From Candidatus Brocadia sp. WS118 (GTDB lineage Bacteria > Planctomycetota > Brocadiia > Brocadiales > Brocadiaceae), in NCBI GenBank assembly GCA_007618135.1, contig PHFX01000152.1, forward strand, positions 78,687-142,686: a DNA stretch of 64,000 nucleotides, in the 5' to 3' direction. The translations under genes were made by a program, and so were the position numbers. Under the pieces are notes generated by a model that did not search any database, was not told the DNA's origin, and worked only from the letters and a program-made list of their open reading frames with translations. Below are positions 1 through 9,103 of this stretch, piece after piece; position 1 is the first letter of the stretch; each line of letters begins with the position of its first letter.

Positions 1-148
1 TAAACAAGGTGGTTTTACCACAGCCGTTTGGTCCAAACATGACGGTAAATTCCCCTGTTTTTAAGGAAAAATTAATGTCGGCAAGAATCTGACGTCCGTG
101 ATAACCAACAGAGACATCTCTTAAGGCAATACAATGGTCTGTATTCAT
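1..148 (-). CDS. Metal ABC transporter ATP-binding protein (partial, N-terminus only)
   Basis: This is the first 49 codons of an ABC-transporter ATPase that runs off the left edge of the window. The reading frame starts at the ATG at 146-148 and contains a Walker A motif (GPNGCGKTT) about 40 residues in, the usual place. It is the next gene after the ZnuA/TroA-like binding protein on the same strand, so it most likely energises zinc or manganese import with that protein. Substrate is inferred from the neighbour, since the ATPase fragment itself carries no specificity information. Confidence 0.85.
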   Translation of the reverse strand, partial: MNTDHCIALRDVSVGYHGRQILADINFSLKTGEFTVMFGPNGCGKTTLF

Positions 149-323
149 CTTTGTTTTTGCATAGTTTGTCAATAGTTACAATCTTGCGGCCTACGGCAAG
201 TCCGTGCTGAGAAATAGCCCGGGAGTCGCCGGTGAAGTATTTTGACCAGCTTAAACCACTGGTTATTCTTCGGCGGTAATCTGCTATTTTAGCTGTTATT
301 TATCGTTCTCAGTCTACTCCGAC

Positions 324-1241
324 CTATGATTTTGTTTTAAGGGCCGATGTAATTTGATTAATAGTATAATCAAAAAGGGTCACATAGTCATCCGTTTCTT
401 TTAATCCCCCTACCATGATTGGCAAGATAACAACCTTTGCCCCGGTTTGATCTGCTACAAATTCTGGAATTTTGCGTTCGCGGAACTGCTCAATCATAAT
501 CAGTTTCACTCCTTCATCCTTCATCATGGGAATAAGTTGGCTAATGTGGGTGGGTGATGGAGGAATTCCTGGTTTTGGCTCAAGGGTATCCACCACATCC
601 AGATTGAACCGTTTCGCAAAGTAAGGAAATGTTTTATGATATGTGACAATCTTCGTACCCTGAAAAGGTGCTAACATTTTTTGCCATTCCGGTAATTTAT
701 CATCCAGTCTCTTTACAAAATCATTTAAATTATTTTTATAATACCTGCCATTTGCAGCATCAATTTGACATAACCGATCACAGAGATGTGTTGCAACGGC
801 CTTTCCATTTGATGGGTCAAGCATGAAATGAGGATTACCAAAGGGATGAACGTCGCCCATGGCGCGGTTAAGCGTGACAGGCGCTTCTAAAACAGAAATT
901 CCTGCAGAGGCAACGAAGTATCCGGGATTTCCAGGAAGTATTTTTTGATTTCTTGCGCCAGTAACCAAGGTTGGTAGCCATCCAATTTCCAGCTGTAATC
1001 CACCGTCGATAAGCATGTCTGCTTTATTCAGCTTAACAATAAATCCAGGTTTTGCATCCACAAAATGGGGATCTTCCGTGGGTTTTGCAATGCTGGTTAC
1101 TTCCACCTTATCCCTGCCAATTTCCCTGGCAATAGCACCCAGATCGGAAGTCGTTGCAACAATTTTTAACTTTGCATGGGCGGTAGACGTCCAGATTATT
1201 ACCAAGAACAGGTAAAAACAAGTGCAATATTTTATTTTCAT
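324..1241 (-). CDS. Periplasmic metal-binding protein of a Zn/Mn ABC transporter (ZnuA/TroA family)
   Basis: This is the substrate-binding protein of a cluster A-I metal ABC importer. I place the start at the ATG at 1239-1241 because a strong AGGAGG ribosome site lies just upstream; a longer frame to 1292 exists but lacks one. The 305-residue product has a Sec signal peptide (hydrophobic core about residues 8-18, AHA cleavage site). His59 (DPHF), His138 (NPHF) and His202 (YHK) match the three histidine ligands of the family. The HPFGNPHFMLDP segment is typical of TroA/ZnuA proteins. There is no long His-rich loop of the E. coli ZnuA type, so zinc versus manganese cannot be settled. It sits in a minus-strand cluster with an outer-membrane barrel protein upstream and the ABC ATPase downstream. 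Metal-responsive control is likely but no operator was identified. Confidence 0.88.
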   Translation of the reverse strand: MKIKYCTCFYLFLVIIWTSTAHAKLKIVATTSDLGAIAREIGRDKVEVTSIAKPTEDPHFVDAKPGFIVKLNKADMLIDGGLQLEIGWLPTLVTGARNQKILPGNPGYFVASAGISVLEAPVTLNRAMGDVHPFGNPHFMLDPSNGKAVATHLCDRLCQIDAANGRYYKNNLNDFVKRLDDKLPEWQKMLAPFQGTKIVTYHKTFPYFAKRFNLDVVDTLEPKPGIPPSPTHISQLIPMMKDEGVKLIMIEQFRERKIPEFVADQTGAKVVILPIMVGGLKETDDYVTLFDYTINQITSALKTKS

Positions 1242-1597
1242 GGTATCCTCCTGTTTATGAAAATCACGTGCATGCCCCCCGAAGAGAGGCAAAGACAGTT
1301 ACTGCCTAAAGGTATAGACAAATTCATGTCCGTTTCTTTTTGGCTATATTATCGGGCAGGACTTTCTGCAATTTATCGTATAGCATCCGGAAAAATCTTT
1401 AAAAAGGCCTTAACCGAACGGCAAACTTGTGACAGTCTGCTCTGACCTCTGCCCTCTGCCCTGTTTGAAGCACTTGTGTCAAAACAATCTCATGCAGTAT
1501 ACTATATTTTTCACCGAATACAATGAGAGTCTATCATAAAACAAGATTCTGCTTTTTGTCTTTCATCTTTCCCTGCGTCTTCAGTAGTTAACCGTTT
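1242..1597. other. Intergenic region between the outer-membrane barrel gene and the metal-binding protein gene
   Basis: About 356 bases separate these two minus-strand genes. The only feature I can support is the AGGAGG ribosome site just right of 1241. The gap is long enough for an internal promoter of the binding-protein gene, but no convincing -35/-10 pair or metal-regulator dyad was recognised. Plus-strand reading frames here look incidental. Confidence 0.5.
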
Positions 1598-3307
1598 TTA
1601 AAATTTATGCGCTCCGTGTGAACCCAGTAAAAATTCAAACTGAAGAAATACGGAATGTTCTGTGCTGTTATTTCCCAGGATATCATCGTAGTTATACTGC
1701 AGCCGCATCTTCGAGAATTCTGATGAATAAAAGGTGAGATTGGGCGAAAGCCGCCAACGTTCGTATCCTAAAGGATCTGTTGCGCCATCCTCTCCATCGG
1801 CATAATCACCACGAAGTCCGGCCACCCACCGTTTCTTAAATCCCCAGGCAATCTGGGAGTAGGCGCCCCAGTTATCCATGGTGTCATCTGGCAGGCCGGC
1901 ATTAACATCTTCGCCAGCCTCAAAACGTCTCCCCATAACCTCGGTCTGCCATGTCACAAAGGGAAAACCGCCGCTTGCATACCTGGACTTCCACTTCCAG
2001 AACATGTCAAGACCATACACCATGGTATCCTTATCCTGTCCGGTAGAATTTGGGCCAAAGGCGGCCGATGCGCCTAATAAAACCGTTGTTTCATCTGTCA
2101 CATCAAAAGAAGTGGTAATACGTGGAGTGTAAAGCATGTCTTCCATGCCACGCACCCGTGTTTCAACTGCCTCCCGTCCAAAGAGTGCATCTTCATTTCT
2201 GAAACTATGGGCGGTCTCACCCTGACTATCCTGTACCGTGATAAACAATTCCGTATAGTTGTCAGTTGGCGCTAACCATGATAACCGTGCCCCTGGATTC
2301 CGCAATCCATCGGGACCTAAGAACCGGCCATTAACCAGCGGCTGGTCTGCAAAGTCCCACGCATGAGGATGAAATGGATTCAGTCGCCCAAATTCGGTAA
2401 AAAAGGTGCCTGCTTTTACCTGCAAATTTAAAGGGAGGGACATGGATGTTAAAAAGGCCTCCTCCACCTCAAGAAACGATTCACCGTCATTATCAATCTG
2501 GTATATAATATTTGCTTGTCCCTTAAAATAAGGATCCACCGCTCCTTCAAACGTGGTTTCCAGATTTTGTACGGTAAATCCACGCTGATTAGGGTCGTGT
2601 CCGCCGGGCTCAAGGGTTTCCAGGTCTTCTGCTGTGGACCCTGCTGCGGCAAACAGCCCATCAAATGAAATATTCATGTAACTCTTTCCCGTGCTCCATA
2701 GGGTAATGGGTTGTTCAGGCGACCACGTTCCGGTTTCGGGACTTGCGGGTTGAGGAGAAACGGCAACCTTGTGCTGCATTTCTTCAAGACGGGAATCATA
2801 GGCCTTTTGTATTTCCTGTAAACGGGCGTCATAATCTGATTCCATATTTTCTATGGCAGACTCCACGTTCTGAAGCTTCCCTGCAACTGCATCGTATTCC
2901 TCTTTTTTCATACGACTGTTTTCAGCACCAGGAATTGGAGCTTCTGCAGCACTTGCTGGTTGAGAGACTACTTTAGTTGTTTGTGTCCTTCCTTTTTCAA
3001 GAGCAGCGATCTTTTCTTGCATCTCTTTTAACCGTGTTTCATAATCCTGTTTCATGTTGAGAAGCAGTTCCTTCATACCCTGAAGTTGTTCGACAATTTC
3101 TTCAAATTCGTCCTTTCTAATACGGATATCTTTTGAGTCTCCAGATGTTTCTTCTTGTCCTTCTGTAATGCTCATCGGTTGAGAATCTTTATCGGTTGTT
3201 GATGTCACTTCACCATGTACTTTGGTAGTTGAGAACGGCCATTCGTAGCCGCCTGTAATGAGTATGCATAGGAACAATATATACAATATATACTTCAGCA
3301 GTTTCAT
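1598..3307 (-). CDS. Outer-membrane beta-barrel protein with N-terminal coiled coil, probably linked to metal uptake
   Basis: This 569-residue protein starts with a signal peptide (hydrophobic residues about 7-19). A charged, heptad-rich segment follows at about residues 60-190, with two related stretches that both read like EEYDAVAGKLQNVES and look like a coiled coil. The remainder, about 210-569, has the alternating hydrophobic/polar and aromatic pattern of a beta-barrel and ends near Phe, as outer-membrane barrels often do. A conserved-looking block, LNPFHPHAWDFADQPLVNG, recalls uncharacterised outer-membrane proteins that I associate with metal transporter genes; this is recollection, not a search. 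The start has a CAGGAGAA ribosome site. Its place between a Cys/His-rich secreted protein and a ZnuA-like protein supports a porin role in metal entry, with the coiled coil perhaps spanning the periplasm. Confidence 0.7.
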   Translation of the reverse strand: MKLLKYILYILFLCILITGGYEWPFSTTKVHGEVTSTTDKDSQPMSITEGQEETSGDSKDIRIRKDEFEEIVEQLQGMKELLLNMKQDYETRLKEMQEKIAALEKGRTQTTKVVSQPASAAEAPIPGAENSRMKKEEYDAVAGKLQNVESAIENMESDYDARLQEIQKAYDSRLEEMQHKVAVSPQPASPETGTWSPEQPITLWSTGKSYMNISFDGLFAAAGSTAEDLETLEPGGHDPNQRGFTVQNLETTFEGAVDPYFKGQANIIYQIDNDGESFLEVEEAFLTSMSLPLNLQVKAGTFFTEFGRLNPFHPHAWDFADQPLVNGRFLGPDGLRNPGARLSWLAPTDNYTELFITVQDSQGETAHSFRNEDALFGREAVETRVRGMEDMLYTPRITTSFDVTDETTVLLGASAAFGPNSTGQDKDTMVYGLDMFWKWKSRYASGGFPFVTWQTEVMGRRFEAGEDVNAGLPDDTMDNWGAYSQIAWGFKKRWVAGLRGDYADGEDGATDPLGYERWRLSPNLTFYSSEFSKMRLQYNYDDILGNNSTEHSVFLQFEFLLGSHGAHKF

Positions 3308-3374
3308 ACCATTCTCCTGGAAAACACTTTGAAATGAGAAGGCAGGTAATAATTTACCGTTTAGGAATTCAATA

Positions 3375-3400
3375 TAGGGGCACGGTGCACCGTGCCCCTA
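3375..3400. repeat. Perfect 26-bp palindrome (REP-like)
   Basis: The sequence TAGGGGCACGGTG followed by its exact reverse complement forms an uninterrupted palindrome. It lies between the small Cys/His-rich gene and the barrel gene, downstream of one and upstream of the other on the minus strand. In RNA it would fold into a strong hairpin. It could attenuate or stabilise the polycistronic message, or simply be one of the dispersed palindromes seen in this window. Confidence 0.75.
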
Positions 3401-3441
3401 CGGACTTTTTGCCTTTGTGTCTTAGTGGGTTAAATTTTTGG

Positions 3442-3852
3442 TTATGCAGAATACCAGGAGAAAGCGGGAGGCGGACGAATGGTAAATTTATGGATGAATA
3501 AAGACGGAAGTATTGGATTGAAATCCCGCGGAGAACTATTGTAAACAAAATCGAATTGCGCGTCTACGGTTAAAAATGGTACTTCAGATGAAGGAGTCTT
3601 TAACCATTGACAGATTTGGCATATTTCGGAGTCGTGCTGAGTAATATCATCTCTATTTCCAACCAGCTGGCATCCGGCATTATCGTGACTACCATAAGAC
3701 TCGGTTTGCAGTTCATGACTACAATGGTTGGAGCTGAACACACCATTATGGAATCCCCCCATCGTAAGACACAAGAGGAGATATGGAATAAGGAGACTGA
3801 GAAAGAAGATATTGTAGGTATTTCTTTTTCTGTTAAACTGATTTAACATCAT
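3442..3852 (-). CDS. Small secreted or membrane-anchored Cys/His-rich protein
   Basis: This 136-residue protein has one hydrophobic N-terminal segment (about residues 13-33), either an uncleaved anchor or a signal peptide. A Cys/His-rich stretch follows, including SNHCSHE, a histidine-rich middle and an ICQICQW motif, and the C-terminus is Pro/Phe rich. Spaced Cys and His with a CxxC pair suggest metal binding. The layout resembles short DUF2946-like proteins that occur beside metal transport genes, but I do not claim that family firmly. It heads the minus-strand metal cluster and could bind or buffer metal at the outer face of the inner membrane. The ribosome site at 3852 is weak, and a second ATG directly follows the first. 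Confidence 0.6.
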   Translation of the reverse strand: MMLNQFNRKRNTYNIFFLSLLIPYLLLCLTMGGFHNGVFSSNHCSHELQTESYGSHDNAGCQLVGNRDDITQHDSEICQICQWLKTPSSEVPFLTVDAQFDFVYNSSPRDFNPILPSLFIHKFTIRPPPAFSWYSA

Positions 3853-3949
3853 CTTACGGATGAAAATAAAATAGGTTCTGCCGGAATATACAAAAATGAT
3901 GCTAATGTATTTTTATGATAAGTCAAGTAAAATATGTACCCTGTAAAGC

Positions 3950-4218
3950 CGGATCCTTGCCAAGTTTGATTACGACAAAAACCCGAAGGAGATCTTTCCG
4001 TTTGACCAGTCACAAGAACGTTACAGCATGTACGCACTGAATGTCTATCTGTTACTGCCGATGCACTTGCATGGTATGTTAAAAGGGCGTACCTGATTTT
4101 GCAATTAGCCGCATTTATGAACAAATTATTTACCTTTGTGAGAGATAACCGAAGAGAGCTGGTGGTAGAAATCATACTCGTAAATGAGTTAATGATGGCA
4201 AAGATCATAACAATTTAG
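3950..4218 (+). pseudogene. Possible frameshifted gene remnant
   Basis: Two plus-strand frames overlap here without a start codon. The first, from about 3950, reads protein-like (FDYDKNPKEIFPFDQSQERY) and ends near 4090 after LLLPMHLHGML. The second continues in another frame as ALAWYVKRAYLILQLAAFM and ends at the TAG at 4216-4218. Together they could be one gene broken by a frameshift. The HLH in the first part faintly recalls the HxH of REP-associated transposases, but the rest does not support this. No function is assigned. The rest of the 3853-4341 gap shows nothing else. Confidence 0.25.
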
Positions 4219-4341
4219 TTTTTTGCATATTTGACAATTATATCATTCAGGAAAGGCCCAATCAGGATATCTTTTATTGTCTCCACAAGACCACCACTTC
4301 GGGACGTATACGTACGAATACAAATAATATATAAGGCTGTA

Positions 4342-5694
4342 TCACAATTTTGGAGAAATATTCCGGCTGAATGCGAACACAACTTTTGCGTGTGCCGGCT
4401 TCCCGCTGATTTCAAGCACCGGATATGCCAGAAAATTAATTGGCCCTGATGCTGGCCGGGGATCTGGCTTCAGATCACGTCCGCGGCTGAATTCGATACG
4501 GTTTGCCGGATGATGACCAAAGAAATATCCCGCTAAGCTGTTGCACTTGTTCGCCTCACTTATGTCAACAGGCCACCACTTGCCTTCGGTATAAAATTCA
4601 ACCCAGCAATGATAGCCGTCAATGCCACCTTCATTACGCTCAGAAGGAATTGCCGCCCCGACAGCAAAACGCGCCGGAATACCAACCGCCCGGCACAAGG
4701 CGATGAAGAAGGCATGAAAATCAGAACAGTTACCGCTGCGTGTATTGCAGGCATATACAGCGTCGCCCTGGCCCCAGCCGGAACCGAACCTGACATACCG
4801 AAAATTGTCAATTACATAGTCGTAAAGTGTCCTTGCACGGGCAAGATTTCCTGTCTTACCTGCTACGATTGAATTGGCCAGTTCCTGAAACATTTGTTCG
4901 TCAGGTACAAGAGATTCCGGTTGAAGATATTTTTCCACACCGGACGATTCCGCATTATAAACTCCTTTTTCCAGACGCTGCACCTGAAACCGCATGGTGA
5001 CGGCCTGGCCACTGTGCTCGGGGCCGAGTTTCATGAAAAGAACGCGGTTGCCATATTCAGACTCATGCAGTATTTCATACCGTGCAGGGGTCTCTATTGC
5101 CATGACGTTAATGGTCTGAAATGCATCAGATGCCGGGAAAGGCAGCCACAGAGCGGCAGAACCGCCGATCTCTGGCAGAAATGCCTGGTAGATAAACTCA
5201 AACTCATCTCTGCCGGAGATCACACCCAGTAATTCCGGTGCAGCATCGTCCACTTCAACGCGGTGCCACGTTTTATCGCTCCGCTGTTTCCATGCATACA
5301 AGGGTTTTCCGTTAACCTTGTGAACGGTCGTTTCAGTCACAACCATTTCGTCCGGATCGCCGTAAAGAAAAAAATCCACGTCATAAACGTTTCCATCAGG
5401 ACAAGCCAGGTCGACGCATGCAAAATGGATGTCTGGCTCAATCGTAGCCAAATACTCTGTATGAATGCGAACCAGCTTCAGATTGAGTTCTTCCCCTCGA
5501 AAAGACAATCTGAAACAGCCATTACCCAGGCGACTTTGTTCTTCGATATGGGTTTCAATTCCTTTCTGTATGTCCCTGGTAACAACATGTGATATGAACG
5601 TTGGCGTGTCTTGCATTTCCTTATGCAGAATAGAACATCCTGAAAATAATATACAAACAACCAGCGCTGCTGGTACCGTCTTTCGCCAGTTCAT
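4342..5694 (-). CDS. Transglutaminase-like domain lipoprotein
   Basis: This 450-residue protein is probably a lipid-anchored cysteine hydrolase or transferase of the transglutaminase-like fold. I chose the ATG at 5692-5694 over an upstream frame because it has an AGGGAGA ribosome site and begins a lipoprotein signal peptide ending in the lipobox LFSGC (Cys20). The catalytic core is at about residues 280-390. It carries the expected triad: Cys323 in GNCSDF, His362 in GYHCWVE and Asp377 in WWPVDIS. The region before it (about 30-260) looks beta-rich and is typical of the uncharacterised N-terminal half of such proteins. Substrate is unknown; family members act as proteases or cross-linkers of envelope proteins or peptidoglycan peptides. 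It is monocistronic here, with a divergent gene upstream. Confidence 0.8.
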   Translation of the reverse strand: MNWRKTVPAALVVCILFSGCSILHKEMQDTPTFISHVVTRDIQKGIETHIEEQSRLGNGCFRLSFRGEELNLKLVRIHTEYLATIEPDIHFACVDLACPDGNVYDVDFFLYGDPDEMVVTETTVHKVNGKPLYAWKQRSDKTWHRVEVDDAAPELLGVISGRDEFEFIYQAFLPEIGGSAALWLPFPASDAFQTINVMAIETPARYEILHESEYGNRVLFMKLGPEHSGQAVTMRFQVQRLEKGVYNAESSGVEKYLQPESLVPDEQMFQELANSIVAGKTGNLARARTLYDYVIDNFRYVRFGSGWGQGDAVYACNTRSGNCSDFHAFFIALCRAVGIPARFAVGAAIPSERNEGGIDGYHCWVEFYTEGKWWPVDISEANKCNSLAGYFFGHHPANRIEFSRGRDLKPDPRPASGPINFLAYPVLEISGKPAHAKVVFAFSRNISPKL

Positions 5695-5922
5695 AATTCT
5701 CCCTTTTAATTTTCTTATGGAAGTCATTCTTATGCGATAATAAATTAACAAAAAACATGATGCAAGCTTTTTTTCGAGCCTCGTTGCTTTGTACACCCAT
5801 CTTCACGAGAATTTTGTATCAGAATAGTTTATAACTTTTCATGCTGAAAGAGAGATGGAATTTTATTAAGATATAGCTATTGCCAGCATGATATTTATCA
5901 ATATTAATTAGGAAATAACCCC

Positions 5923-7536
5923 ATGTACGATCTGACAAATTTTACCATCCAGGACATGACCCAATGTGGAGATGCACTGGAGCATCTTGGGTATAAGGCG
6001 AAAGATATAGAGGAACTGGCCGATTCGGTGGTTCGTTATTTCTACGACCACCTCATTGACAGTCGGACAGGTGAAAAGGCCTCTGCACTGGTGCGCTTTT
6101 TCATAACATATCCATACGATAACCTTGACGAGGAATTACGCCAATTAGCCAGTAAGATGCCGGGCGGACAATCCTTGACTAAGTCCACAAGTTGCATAGT
6201 ACTCCTGTCAACCGTGGGACTGCAACCTGAGTGGAATTCGAAAAAGCTTTCCAAAGGACACAGGGTCATTCCACTGGTAGATAAGCAAACGGCGGAAAAA
6301 CATCCGATGATTGCCCAATTGGTTTACCAGTTGGGGATCGATATTGACAAGGTGCTCCATCCCTGCCCTACTCTAGAGATTGAGCTAGAAAGCAAGATTT
6401 TTAATGTGTTTCACGTGCCCGATGCCCTGGGAAGCCCCCATATTCCAGCTCAGACTGAATTTGTGATCCCTTTCGGGATTAAATCGGCATTGGGATTTGG
6501 AAGTATGTTGCCTACGGGAAATTTATTTACGGTGGTTATCTTTTCGAAAATGAGGGTTCCTCGGAACACGGCAGAAATGTTCAAATATCTTGCCTTGAAT
6601 ACAAGGATGGCGGTATTGCCCTTTGTGTCAAAAAAAATTTACGTAAATGAAAAGAACGTGCTTGACGAAACCGAGAGACTCAGGTCGATCATTGCCACAC
6701 AAACGAGTTTATTGAGTGTATACAAAAAGACCGCGGTTAATCAGTCCAGGCGTTTGGAGGGCTTTTCATTAAAATTTACCCTGACTCTGGCAAAATTTAC
6801 CAAAAAGGCCTGGCTCTATATTTCCTTGATAACCGCTTCGTCATTCTTTTTGTATGTTTTTTATGCGACACATGTCGAGTTTATGATGCACGTGGCTGCA
6901 ATCCCCCTCGAAGTATTGCTGGGCGCCTTATTAATAGAAAGACTTTTAGAAAGGAAAGAGAGGGCAGAAAAATTCAATCAATTGATGTATATAAAGAGTT
7001 ATCTGTACCGGTCAGAGATGCGCAACCTTTTTATTACCAATTTTAATTCCTTAAAATTCCCGGTAATAACGATGTCAAAAATCAAAAATGCAAACTTAGA
7101 AGAATTAAAACAGATGCGCAGCGATGCGGACCACCTGGAATATTTTTCACTGGATGCAATGGAATTGGTGGTTGAGGAGTATGTTTCAGCCTATCACGTA
7201 TTTCGTGACTTTATGGATCGGGCAAGCACGTACGGCATAGATAGCCTTTTTCAGGATATGATTTATGTTTTGCATTTCATCCAGGATGTTAAATTGTTTA
7301 AGCAGGCGAACCCTGATAAGCCTTTCATCTATGAAGCACAGGAACATCCTTTCTTAATGGAAAAAGTGAGAAAGGTTATAGGGGATGGTACCCAGAAATT
7401 TCTGGATTATATGGTTGAGCTAAAAGAAAAAAAGCCAGACCTCTTCTACGACCTTTTAACCGACTATGAATTAACATCACGCAGAATAACCCCGTTATTG
7501 AACGAACGAAAAAAGGCTGATACCACTATACAATAA
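5923..7536 (+). CDS. Membrane protein with N-terminal sensor-like domain, function unknown
   Basis: This 537-residue protein begins with about 245 residues (DLTNFTIQDMTQCG to VLPFVSKKIY) resembling an uncharacterised sensory domain that I recall at the N-terminus of some histidine kinases; NVFHVPDALGSPHIPAQ is the most distinctive block. A short predicted coiled coil follows. Two transmembrane helices lie at about residues 298-316 and 322-344, then a charged helical C-terminal region of about 190 residues. No kinase, GGDEF or HAMP domain is visible, so any output must be through an unrecognised C-terminal domain or a partner. The ATG at 5923 has a weak upstream AGGAAA. The gene is convergent with the MATE gene and the two 3' ends overlap by 11 bases. 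Confidence 0.7.
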   Translation: MYDLTNFTIQDMTQCGDALEHLGYKAKDIEELADSVVRYFYDHLIDSRTGEKASALVRFFITYPYDNLDEELRQLASKMPGGQSLTKSTSCIVLLSTVGLQPEWNSKKLSKGHRVIPLVDKQTAEKHPMIAQLVYQLGIDIDKVLHPCPTLEIELESKIFNVFHVPDALGSPHIPAQTEFVIPFGIKSALGFGSMLPTGNLFTVVIFSKMRVPRNTAEMFKYLALNTRMAVLPFVSKKIYVNEKNVLDETERLRSIIATQTSLLSVYKKTAVNQSRRLEGFSLKFTLTLAKFTKKAWLYISLITASSFFLYVFYATHVEFMMHVAAIPLEVLLGALLIERLLERKERAEKFNQLMYIKSYLYRSEMRNLFITNFNSLKFPVITMSKIKNANLEELKQMRSDADHLEYFSLDAMELVVEEYVSAYHVFRDFMDRASTYGIDSLFQDMIYVLHFIQDVKLFKQANPDKPFIYEAQEHPFLMEKVRKVIGDGTQKFLDYMVELKEKKPDLFYDLLTDYELTSRRITPLLNERKKADTTIQ

Positions 7537-8869
7537 CCTGCTTCCATCTCCCTCTTTTGTAGAGACAATAGATAGCAATGGCACGAATAATCCAGTCTAT
7601 TGCTGCTCCAAGCCATACCCCTGCTAACCCCAAATGAAAGGTAACACCTAATACATATGCCAGGGGAACATGAAGACATAAAGTACCGACAATGGCTACA
7701 ATCATGGGACTCACCGTATCGCCTGCACCACGAAGACCACCTGCATAGACCATATAGATCGCTAAAGCAGGCTGCTCGATAGCAGAAATCATGAGGCAGA
7801 CGGTAGCCAACGAAAGCACGTTGGCTTCTGGTTGAAATAACCCGACGATCTGTTTTGGCAATAGCAGGAAGACTAAGGCAAAAAATCCCATTAACCCAAG
7901 GGCAAAACAGCAACTGCGTTTCATGCTAAGAAATGCCAAGTTACTATTCTTTGCTCCGAGGCTCTGTCCTACTAAAGTGGCAGTTGATACGGCGAGAGCG
8001 AATCCAGGCATGAACGAAATTGACTCAATTCGAAGGGCAATCTCGTGCGCCGCCAGCGATATGGTGCCAAGCATGGTAACAATTTTAGTAAAAAACAAAA
8101 ATCCCATCTGTGTTAAGAAGGTATCAATGGCAGCCGGGATAGAGACGCGGATAATTCTTCGCATAGACTCAAGATGCAATCGAACCATCTGCTGTATCGA
8201 TATGTTAATAATAGCCTCTTTTTCAAAGAGTTTTTTCATGAGCAGGCCGGTACCAATAAAATATGCAATTACCGTAGCATACCCTACCCCAGAAACACCT
8301 AATCTCGGAAATGGTCCAATGCCAAAGATTAACAACCAATTAAACAGAATGTTAATGATATTAATGACCAGGGTTACCTTCATAGGCGTCTTGGTATCAC
8401 CTGCTCCACGGAGAATCCCGCTGCATGCAAGCATGATAAGCCGAAACACCATAAAACCGCTGACAATCTGGAGATAACCAACTCCAAGGTCTACAACTAT
8501 TGGCTCTGCACTCATTACTACCAACAGTTTTCTCGCAAAAATGACTAAAAACGGCGAGACGGCAACGCCCAGCACAAGAGACATGAGAATTGACTGCCCT
8601 GCAACTATCTGCGCCTTGACCATTTCTTTTGCCCCAACGTGTCGTGCGATAATGCTTGCAGAAGCAATATTGAGGGAAGAGAAGACCATGGAGACAATAA
8701 AATAAACGGTGCCTGCAAGGCCTACTGCTGCAATAGATGCAGTTCCCAAACGAGCTATCATGATGGTATCTGAGACAAAAACGCTCATATGAAAAATATT
8801 TTCGATAACTATTGGAATACTTAACTTGAAAATATTTTTATTCAGATTATTTTCTGTTAGCTCGAGCAT
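7526..8869 (-). CDS. MATE-family multidrug/toxin exporter
   Basis: This 447-residue polytopic protein has about twelve predicted membrane helices in two similar halves. Each half contains the small-residue motif typical of MATE proteins: CSGILRGAGDTKTPM in the first and YAGGLRGAGDTVSPM in the second. MATE proteins export cationic or organic toxic compounds in exchange for Na+ or H+. Length and layout match the NorM/DinF class. The direct substrate cannot be read from sequence. A perfect inverted repeat lies immediately upstream of the start, suggesting local control by a repressor. The gene is transcribed toward the unassigned sensor-like gene. Confidence 0.88.
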   Translation of the reverse strand: MLELTENNLNKNIFKLSIPIVIENIFHMSVFVSDTIMIARLGTASIAAVGLAGTVYFIVSMVFSSLNIASASIIARHVGAKEMVKAQIVAGQSILMSLVLGVAVSPFLVIFARKLLVVMSAEPIVVDLGVGYLQIVSGFMVFRLIMLACSGILRGAGDTKTPMKVTLVINIINILFNWLLIFGIGPFPRLGVSGVGYATVIAYFIGTGLLMKKLFEKEAIINISIQQMVRLHLESMRRIIRVSIPAAIDTFLTQMGFLFFTKIVTMLGTISLAAHEIALRIESISFMPGFALAVSTATLVGQSLGAKNSNLAFLSMKRSCCFALGLMGFFALVFLLLPKQIVGLFQPEANVLSLATVCLMISAIEQPALAIYMVYAGGLRGAGDTVSPMIVAIVGTLCLHVPLAYVLGVTFHLGLAGVWLGAAIDWIIRAIAIYCLYKRGRWKQVIV

Positions 8870-8873
8870 GCGT

Positions 8874-8890
8874 ATAACGATATTCGTTAT
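8874..8890. promoter_or_regulatory. Inverted repeat at the MATE gene start (candidate operator)
   Basis: ATAACGA-TAT-TCGTTAT is a perfect 7-bp inverted repeat with a 3-base centre, ending 4 bases before the MATE start codon. A minus-strand TATAAT lies at 8914-8919, which would put the transcription start near 8907 and the dyad in the untranslated leader. It could be a repressor operator or an RNA hairpin over the ribosome site. No -35 element is convincing. Confidence 0.4.
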
Positions 8891-9078
8891 TTTTAGGGAA
8901 GTAGAGCGGGTGTATTATAAAAAACAAACATAAAAAACCAAATACAAAATAATAAATTTATTATGAGTGGACGTAACTGACGAAATAGATTGAAGCGTTG
9001 TACTTGAACTGATGAGATGCGTTGATTTGATTTGTAAAATAAGGGGGTTTTTGAAGTGAGGAGAAAAATACTGCAGCG

Positions 9079-9103
9079 TGCTTTAACCTCACAGGTTAAA
9101 GCA
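9079..9103 (-). terminator. Hairpin over the glgC stop codon
   Basis: TGCTTTAACC and GGTTAAAGCA form a perfect 10-bp stem with a 5-base loop, spanning the glgC stop codon on the minus strand. It closes the polA-coaE-rho-glgC run. There is no immediate U tract, so it is a weak or Rho-assisted terminator, or an mRNA 3'-end stabiliser. Confidence 0.4.

Noticed and set aside
3849..4208. 119-codon minus-strand frame
   Set aside because: Low-complexity Ser/Thr/Leu sequence without ribosome site; the plus strand reads more like protein remnants.
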